Shown: positions 12,719-17,419 of the stretch, piece by piece
Layout of the letters: each line of letters begins with the position of its first letter
How positions within the stretch are numbered: the stretch's first letter is position 1
Notes under the pieces: generated by a model
The model's database searches: none
Told to the model about the DNA's origin: nothing
Seen by the model: the letters and a program-made list of their open reading frames with translations, nothing else
Source: CAZKTS01 sp964555735
Lineage (GTDB): Bacteria; Actinomycetota; Acidimicrobiia; IMCC26256; PALSA-555
NCBI GenBank assembly: GCA_964555735.1
Contig: CAZKTS010000286.1
Span: 1-17,419 of the forward strand
Length of the DNA stretch: 17,419 nucleotides
Direction of reading: 5' to 3'
Position numbers and translations under genes: made by a program

Positions 12719-13414
12719 ATGACGAACGACGCGCCCAACGGCGCACCCCAGGAACACCCCGGACACATCTGGTTCCTGCTCGATCGGTCCGGATCGATGG
12801 GCGCCCTCTACCAGGACGTCGTGCTCGGCCTCCAGGAGTTCGTGCGCGAGCAGCGCCTGGCCGACCCGCGTGCCCGGCTCACGCTCGTGCAGTTCGACAG
12901 TGAGGACCCGCACGAGGTGCTGCTCGACGGCATGCGCCTGGCGAAGGTCGACGAGGAGCGGGCGACGCGCCGCTTCGATCCTCGGGCCGCCACCCCGCTC
13001 TACGACGCCATCGCCGCGCTCATCGGTCGGGCCGACAAGCACGTCGCCAACGTCGGGCCCGAGGCGGCCGCCGACCAGCTCGTCGTGATCTTCACCGACG
13101 GACTCGAGAACGCGAGCACCGACTGCACGCGCACCAAGGCGTTCGCGCTCATCAAGGAGCGTCGCGAGCAGGGCTGGACGTTCGCGTTCCTCGGCGCCAA
13201 CCAGGACTCGTTCGCCGCCGGCGGGTCGATCGGCGTGGCGGGCGGCAACATCGCCGACTGGGACGCTTCGGGCCCCGGTGCGCGGCATGCGCTCCGGTAC
13301 GCGTCGCGCAACGCGGCACAGCACCTCCAGCGGGGCCGTGCCGACCGTCGCACCCGGCGCGACGACTTCTTCGAGGACGACGACGGGCCCGGCCCGACCG
13401 GCGACCGCGGCTAG
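12719..13414 (+). CDS. VWA-domain protein
   Basis: This 231-aa protein is essentially a single von Willebrand factor A domain with a complete MIDAS: DRSGS (22-26), T92 in the FDPRAATPLYDA segment, and TDG (126-128) in VVIFTDGLENAS. It has no signal peptide or membrane segment, so the domain is cytosolic and probably binds a protein partner through a divalent metal ion. A long acidic/Arg tail (RADRRTRRDDFFEDDD) ends the protein. No MoxR ATPase is adjacent, so a role as a MoxR partner is not supported here. The TAG stop is shared, on opposite strands, with the stop of convergent P4 (CTAG). Confidence 0.9.
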   Translation: MTNDAPNGAPQEHPGHIWFLLDRSGSMGALYQDVVLGLQEFVREQRLADPRARLTLVQFDSEDPHEVLLDGMRLAKVDEERATRRFDPRAATPLYDAIAALIGRADKHVANVGPEAAADQLVVIFTDGLENASTDCTRTKAFALIKERREQGWTFAFLGANQDSFAAGGSIGVAGGNIADWDASGPGARHALRYASRNAAQHLQRGRADRRTRRDDFFEDDDGPGPTGDRG

Positions 13415-13710
13415 GCGAACCTGAGGGCGACGCCGATCGCCGCCATCGCCGCGATCGACACCGTGAGCGCGGAGATCACGAGCGTCGAGCACCAGCGGGT
13501 GATCGCCTGGAGCTCGGCCCGGAGCTCGGTGCGGAACCGGAGCTCGAACAGCTCGAGGTCCTCCTTGGTCGCGAACCGGTCGAGGTCGCCCTTGGTCGCG
13601 AGGGCATCCCAGCCCCCGCTCGGGCGATCCATCAGGTACGCCGCGCCGTCCACGCCGTAGGTCTCCTCGAGGGTCCGCCGGACCCGGATCAGCATCTCGT
13701 CGACCGCCAT
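13411..13710 (-). CDS. Small coiled-coil membrane protein, dispersed family copy P4
   Basis: This 99-aa protein starts at ATG 13710 with AGGAGG 5 bases upstream. It has the family layout MAVDEMLIRVRRTLEE, then GAAYLMDRPSGGWDALATK, a longer coiled-coil stretch containing a duplicated ATK.DL unit (ALATKGDLDRFATKEDLELF), and a C-terminal membrane helix (about 73-94). It ends ALRFA like P3 and P5. The ATKEDLE segment is the part most like DUF1640-type coiled-coil proteins. The stop is shared with the convergent VWA gene. The leader is nearly the same as that of P3. It is divergent from the ndh gene. Confidence 0.87.
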   Translation of the reverse strand: MAVDEMLIRVRRTLEETYGVDGAAYLMDRPSGGWDALATKGDLDRFATKEDLELFELRFRTELRAELQAITRWCSTLVISALTVSIAAMAAIGVALRFA

Positions 13711-13737
13711 GTTCGCCTCCTGCGCTCGGAGGCACAA
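13711..13737 (-). promoter_or_regulatory. Leader of P4, conserved with that of P3
   Basis: This is the counterpart of 11806-11832: TTGTGCC, CCGA and CAGGAGGCGAAC at identical distances from the ATG. Upstream of this block the two sequences diverge. Confidence 0.55.
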
Positions 13738-13794
13738 GAACCCGCCGCGACAGGAACGTGGCTGCGGCCCGAACTCGGCCGCGAACCACGCTCG

Positions 13795-13800
13795 TAGCCT
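13795..13800 (+). promoter_or_regulatory. Candidate -10 element (leaderless) of ndh
   Basis: TAGCCT is followed by six bases and the GTG start at 13807, the arrangement of a leaderless mRNA. No ribosome-binding site is visible before this GTG. No convincing -35 element. Confidence 0.35.
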
Positions 13801-13806
13801 GGTCGG

Positions 13807-15096
13807 GTGGACCGTGACGAGCGAGCAGGTGCGCTGCCGCGTGTCGTGATCGTCGGCGGCGGCTTCGGGGGGCTCAGCGCGGCGAAGGTGCTGGCGAACG
13901 AACCCGTCGACGTCACCATCGTCGACCGCAACAACTTCCACACCTTCGCGCCGCTGCTGTACCAGGTGGCCACGTCGGCACTGGCGCCCGACGACATCGC
14001 GCCCAACCTGCGCGGGATCGTCCGCCGGGCCCCCAACGTCGAGAACCGGATGGCGACCGTGCAGGACATCGACGTCGATCGGCGCGAGGTGCTCGTCGAC
14101 CACGGCGGGCCGATCCCCTACGACACGCTGATCATCGCCGCCGGCGCGGTGAGCAGCGACTTCGGGGTCCCGGGTGTCGCCGAGCACACCATCCCCCTCA
14201 AGACGCTCGCCGACGCGACCGTGGCGCGCAGCACCGTGCTGCGGCGCTTCGAGGAGGCACACACCGATCCGTCGCTCATCGACCGGGGCGGCCTCACGTT
14301 CGTGGTCGCCGGTGGTGGCCCTACCGGCGTCGAGCTCTGCGGCGCGCTCGGCGAGCTGTTCCGCGACGTGCTGACGCGCGACTTCAAGCAGCTCCCGGTG
14401 TCGCGGGCGCGCGTCGTGCTGATCGAGATGACCGGCCGCCTGCTCGGCGCGTTCTCGCCGGCCTCGGGTGAGGAGGCGAAGCGCGAGCTCGAGCAGCGCG
14501 GCGTGGAGGTGCGGCTCGGGACGGCCATCACGTCGGTCACCGCCGACGCCGTCACGCTCGACGACGGCACCATGCTGTCGGCACACACCGTGATCTGGGC
14601 CGCGGGCGTGAAGCCCAGCCCGCTCGCCGCGGCCGTCGGCCTCCCCACGACCCGGCGCGGTGGGCTCGTGGTGAACGACGACCTCACCGTGCCGGGGCAT
14701 CCCGAGGTGTACGCGATCGGCGATGTCGCCGGTGCCACCGCGCCCGACGGCACGCCGTACCCGCAGCTCGCGCCGGTGGCGATGCAGGCCGGGCGCTACG
14801 CGGCGCACCACCTCCTCCGGCGGATGGCGGGCCGGCGCACCCGGCCGTTCCGCTACGTCGACAAGGGGATCATGGCGACGATCGGGCGGCGCTCCGCGGT
14901 GGCCGAGCTCCCGTTCGGGATCCGCTTCCGCGGGACCGTCGGGTGGTTCAGCTGGCTCGGGCTGCACCTCGCCTTCCTCATCGGGTTCCGCAACCGCGTC
15001 GTCGTGCTCGTGAACTGGGCGTGGGCCTACGTGCGCAACGACCGCGGCAACCGCCGCATCGTCTCCGACGAGGATCCCGACGTCGGCGCGGTCTGA
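13807..15096 (+). CDS. ndh: Type II NADH dehydrogenase (NDH-2)
   Basis: This 429-aa FAD-dependent, membrane-associated enzyme passes electrons from NADH to the quinone pool without pumping protons. Visible motifs: FAD-binding VVIVGGGFGGLSAAK (13-27), the FHTFAPLLYQVAT segment (44-56), the NADH-binding VVAGGGPTGVELCGALGEL (166-184), the second FAD motif VYAIGDVAG (301-309) and the quinone-site AxxQ-like LAPVAMQAGRYAA (321-333). The C-terminal GWFSWLGLHLAFLIGFRNR (379-397) is the membrane-association region. Length and order are normal for actinobacterial NDH-2. The start is GTG 13807; no ribosome-binding site is seen. It is transcribed alone between P4 and the small membrane protein. Confidence 0.93.
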   Translation: MDRDERAGALPRVVIVGGGFGGLSAAKVLANEPVDVTIVDRNNFHTFAPLLYQVATSALAPDDIAPNLRGIVRRAPNVENRMATVQDIDVDRREVLVDHGGPIPYDTLIIAAGAVSSDFGVPGVAEHTIPLKTLADATVARSTVLRRFEEAHTDPSLIDRGGLTFVVAGGGPTGVELCGALGELFRDVLTRDFKQLPVSRARVVLIEMTGRLLGAFSPASGEEAKRELEQRGVEVRLGTAITSVTADAVTLDDGTMLSAHTVIWAAGVKPSPLAAAVGLPTTRRGGLVVNDDLTVPGHPEVYAIGDVAGATAPDGTPYPQLAPVAMQAGRYAAHHLLRRMAGRRTRPFRYVDKGIMATIGRRSAVAELPFGIRFRGTVGWFSWLGLHLAFLIGFRNRVVVLVNWAWAYVRNDRGNRRIVSDEDPDVGAV

Positions 15097-15153
15097 GCGG
15101 TCTTCACCACTTCTTTCCTATCGCCCGGGCCGTCGGGGTGGTTGACTGCCCCG

Positions 15154-15627
15154 ATGACCAAGCGCTTCTGGATCTTCGTGACCTTCGCCGGCGGGCTGCT
15201 CGCCATCGCCGGGCTGATCCTCACGATCGTGCTCACGATCGAGACCGGACAGGAGGTCGACGACTCCGAGTGCGACTCGATGGCGCCGGTCGCGACAGCC
15301 GAGGTGCTCCAGGCAACGTGCGTGACGTCCGACGACCCGAAGGTGCTCCTCGGCATCATCCCGCTGCTCGCGGGGCTCGGCATCAGCGGCGTCGGCATCT
15401 GGCGTTGGATCGCCGCCGCCAACGAGACGAGCGGATCGTCGAGCGACGGTGACGGGGGCGGCGGCCTCATGGGCAGCCTGAAGAACCTCCAGACCCAGGC
15501 GCAGGCACTCCAGGACCAGGCGATGCAGTCGACCGGCACGATGAGCGCGGGCACGCCGCCACCGTCGCCACCACCCGGCACCACACCACCGAGCCCGCCC
15601 GCGCCCCCCGCGCCCGACGCGACCTGA
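15154..15627 (+). CDS. Two-pass membrane protein with Pro-rich tail
   Basis: ATG 15154 gives 157 aa (a TTG at 15142 is less likely). TM1 is residues 5-29 and TM2 is 64-86, joined by an outside loop holding C40 and C56, which could form a disulfide. After TM2 come an acidic Gly/Ser linker, a Gln-rich helical segment (LKNLQTQAQALQDQAM) and a Pro-rich C-terminus (PPPSPPPGTTPP...). No family recognised; the layout suggests a small envelope protein with a cytoplasmic Pro-rich tail. The gene is 57 bases after ndh and in the same direction. A hairpin separates its end from convergent P5. Confidence 0.83.
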   Translation: MTKRFWIFVTFAGGLLAIAGLILTIVLTIETGQEVDDSECDSMAPVATAEVLQATCVTSDDPKVLLGIIPLLAGLGISGVGIWRWIAAANETSGSSSDGDGGGGLMGSLKNLQTQAQALQDQAMQSTGTMSAGTPPPSPPPGTTPPSPPAPPAPDAT

Positions 15628-15651
15628 CGGTCAGCCCGGGCGAGCGTCAGG
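15623..15651. terminator. Possible bidirectional hairpin terminator between convergent genes
   Basis: Perfect 7-base arms CCTGACG (15623-15629) and CGTCAGG (15645-15651) surround a 15-base loop containing CCCGGG. The arms include or touch the stop codons of both convergent genes. There is no T-tract on either side. Confidence 0.4.
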
Positions 15652-15925
15652 CGAAGCGGAGCACGGCGCCGATCGCGGCGATCGCGACCACCACGATCCC
15701 CTGCGCACCGGCCACGAGCTTGGCCAGCTGCCAAGTCTGGTCGCGCATCTCGCTCCGAAGCTCCGACGCGAGACCCGCGACCTCGGCGCGCAGCTGATCG
15801 TGCGTGGCGAGGGAGCCCCAGCCGCCCGGCGGGCGATCGTGCACGAGGAACGCCGCAGATTCCATGCTGATACCCAACGCTTCCAGCTCTCGCCGCGCCT
15901 GGAGACGCAGATCGTCCACCGTCAT
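15647..15925 (-). CDS. Small coiled-coil membrane protein, dispersed family copy P5
   Basis: This 92-aa protein starts at ATG 15925 (MTVDDLRLQARREL); GAGGAGG lies 6 bases upstream. The in-frame ATG at 15931 directly abuts the AGGAGG and so is not the likely start. It has the family core ESAAFLVHDRPPGGWGSLATHDQL, then a coiled-coil segment (AEVAGLASELRSEMRDQTWQLAK) and a membrane helix (about 71-89, GIVVVAIAAIGAVLRFA). It is the most diverged copy, with the GGWDAL motif changed to GGWGSL. It is divergent from the Gly-rich/HNH gene, with a strong dyad between. Confidence 0.86.
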   Translation of the reverse strand: MTVDDLRLQARRELEALGISMESAAFLVHDRPPGGWGSLATHDQLRAEVAGLASELRSEMRDQTWQLAKLVAGAQGIVVVAIAAIGAVLRFA

Positions 15926-16013
15926 TCTCATCCTCCTCGGGTGCGGTGTCGACACACGCCGACGGCGTCGGTGAGCCGCTCGGAACCCACCCGTTGCGCC
16001 CTGACGATGCGCG

Positions 16014-16039
16014 CCTGAGGCCCGCATTTGGGCCTCAGG
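16014..16039. promoter_or_regulatory. Perfect 10-base dyad upstream of the Gly-rich/HNH gene
   Basis: CCTGAGGCCC (16014-16023), loop GCATTT, GGGCCTCAGG (16030-16039). It sits 30-55 bases before the ATG at 16069 and about 90 bases upstream of P5, in a divergent promoter region. It is therefore more likely an operator or a 5'-UTR hairpin than a terminator of either flanking gene. Confidence 0.5.
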
Positions 16040-16068
16040 AGCGCATCACGAGCCGTCGATCACCTCGT

Positions 16069-17419
16069 ATGCGACGAATCGGGGCAACGGGGGTTGCGCT
16101 GGGCGCGGCACTCATCCTCTCTCTTGTCGGTGTTCCCGCCGGGGCGCAGGCCGAGCCGGCGCCGGGCGATCCCGCGTTCCGCAACGTCGTGACCTTCGAC
16201 TTCCTCGGGAAGCCCGAGCTCTACGAGGTCCCGCCCCAGGTCGTGTGCGCGACCCTCGACGCCTACGGCGCCGCGGGCGGCGGCAACCAGGCCGCGGCCG
16301 GCGGCAAGGGCGGGCACGCACGCGTGCCGGTCGCGCTGCGTCCCGGCGAGACGCTGGTCGTCATCGTCGGCGGCTCCGGGGACGCCCATCAGGGCTACAA
16401 CGGCGGCGGGGACGGCAGTGGCGGCCAGATCTTCTACGCCGCGCCCGGCGGCGGCGCGTCGGAGATCAAGCGCGGCGGCGACGCCGGTGGCGCGGGTGCA
16501 CAGCGGCTCCTCGTTGCCGGCGGCGGGGGCGGGGCCGGCGGTGGTGCCGGGGTCCCGCCGTACGGCACGCCACCCACCGCGGGTGGCGGCGGGGGCGGTC
16601 TCACCGGCGCGGCGGGCGGCGGCGGCGACAACGCCGGGCGCCCCGGCACGCAGACCGGCCCGGGCACCATCCGCGGCGGCGCGGGGCAAGGCGGCGTGGG
16701 TGGCAGCAGCAGCTCCGGTGGCGGCGGGGGCGGCGGCTTCTTCGGCGGCGCCGGCGGTGCGGGCGCCATCGGTGGTGGCGGCGGTGGGTCAGGCACCGGT
16801 CCCGCGGGCACCACGTTCGAGACCGGCGTGCGCGGTGGCGACGGCCAGGTGACCATCACCTACACCGACAACGACCGCTCCTGCATCAAGGGCGCGCCGA
16901 CCACGACCGACGGTGGCGCGGCGCGCGTGCACGCGGCCGACCCGGACATCACTCCCGGTGCCGTCGATCCGGCCGTCGACACGCGCGACGTGAAGCAGGA
17001 GAGCTGCGACGGCTCGGCCGCGCGTGACACCAAGCTCGACGCCAAGGACCAGAACATCGCGTACCGCGCCTACGGCGTGCCGGAAGACGACGAGCGGCCG
17101 CATACGATCGACCACCTGGTGCCGGTCGCGCTCGGCGGCACCGACGACCCGGCCAACCTCTGGCCGCAGACCGACGCGCAGGCCGAGCAGAAGGACCGCG
17201 CCGAGGCCAAGGCGCTGCGCGCCGTGTGCGACGGCTCGATGACGCTCGACGAGGCGCGTGCGAGCCTCGTCGCCCGTTTCCCCGGCCCCGCGGCCGAGGC
17301 CGACAGCCCGGTGCAGGTCGAGGCGACCAGCGAGATCCAAGGGCCGCTCACCCTCGTCGCGTTCGTGCCGAACCGGCTCGACCCGACGAAGACCCGCGTC
17401 GCGCACGCCGCGCCGCTCG
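16069..17419 (+). CDS. Secreted Gly-rich protein fused to an HNH-type nuclease domain, 3'-truncated
   Basis: The frame from ATG 16069 is open to the window end (450 codons, no stop). A signal peptide MRRIGATGVALGAALILSLV...GAQA|EP is cleaved at about residue 28. The Gly-rich domain (about 40-266) opens with VTFDF...YEVPPQVVCATLDAYGAAGG, continues VPVALRPGETLVVIVGGSG, and closes GGDGQVTITYTD, the same plan as the protein at 10411. Residues 325-405 are HNH-like: IDHLVPVALGGTDDPANLWPQ (347-367), with D348/H349 and N363, then AEQKDRAEAKALRAVCDGSMTLDEARASLVARF, the pattern of small secreted HNH nucleases. The zinc-finger CXXC pairs of classical HNH proteins are absent, as usual in this subgroup. 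More sequence follows the nuclease domain. It could be an extracellular nuclease displayed on a Gly-rich matrix, or a toxin. No ribosome-binding site is visible; no immunity gene is seen. Confidence 0.86.
   Translation, partial: MRRIGATGVALGAALILSLVGVPAGAQAEPAPGDPAFRNVVTFDFLGKPELYEVPPQVVCATLDAYGAAGGGNQAAAGGKGGHARVPVALRPGETLVVIVGGSGDAHQGYNGGGDGSGGQIFYAAPGGGASEIKRGGDAGGAGAQRLLVAGGGGGAGGGAGVPPYGTPPTAGGGGGGLTGAAGGGGDNAGRPGTQTGPGTIRGGAGQGGVGGSSSSGGGGGGGFFGGAGGAGAIGGGGGGSGTGPAGTTFETGVRGGDGQVTITYTDNDRSCIKGAPTTTDGGAARVHAADPDITPGAVDPAVDTRDVKQESCDGSAARDTKLDAKDQNIAYRAYGVPEDDERPHTIDHLVPVALGGTDDPANLWPQTDAQAEQKDRAEAKALRAVCDGSMTLDEARASLVARFPGPAAEADSPVQVEATSEIQGPLTLVAFVPNRLDPTKTRVAHAAPL

Noticed and set aside
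16210..16810. G/C-rich tandem repeats as a CRISPR or minisatellite
   Set aside because: They are in-frame Gly codons of a secreted protein; repeat units are short and irregular, with no spacers.

Overview
The window looks like chromosomal DNA from a high-GC actinobacterium. The evidence is strong G/C preference at third codon positions, frequent GTG starts, tandem PafB/PafC-like WYL regulators, an actinobacterial-style NDH-2, and Gly-rich secreted proteins. Acidimicrobiia is a reasonable guess, but no rRNA or marker gene is present to confirm it. No rRNA, tRNA, CRISPR array, transposase or integrase was seen.

Region 1 (1-5715) is less G/C-biased by eye and is packed with DNA-modification and nuclease genes, so it is probably an accessory or defence island. 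A two-gene + strand operon encodes an uncharacterised protein (cut by the window edge) and a divergent EndoIII/MutY-type HhH-GPD glycosylase with a complete Fe-S cysteine loop. It converges on a - strand cassette of a small winged-helix-like protein, a beta-class N4/N6 DNA methyltransferase and an uncharacterised 220-aa protein. Upstream of that cassette lies a second - strand operon: a zinc-ribbon protein, two tiny overlapping ORFs and an EVE-HNH-type endonuclease that resembles modification-dependent (type IV) restriction enzymes.

Region 2 (5866-10165) returns to very high G/C. It holds the two WYL regulators and a translationally coupled operon of a short ORF, an ADP-ribosylglycohydrolase fused to a dual-specificity-phosphatase domain, a zinc-ribbon protein and a 115-aa unknown.

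Region 3 (10196-17419) holds a secreted Gly-rich protein, an XRE regulator divergent from a 51-aa coiled-coil protein, a VWA protein, NDH-2, a small membrane protein, and at the right edge a secreted Gly-rich protein fused to an HNH-type nuclease domain (3' end outside the window).

The most unusual layout feature is a dispersed family of five paralogous small membrane proteins (P1-P5, at 7737, 10196, 11497, 13411 and 15647). All are on the - strand and are interleaved among unrelated genes about every 1.3-2.5 kb. Each has a conserved DRPxGGW motif, a coiled-coil stretch and a C-terminal membrane helix, and one copy has lost its N-terminus. All functional calls are from motif recognition by eye; no database search was possible.
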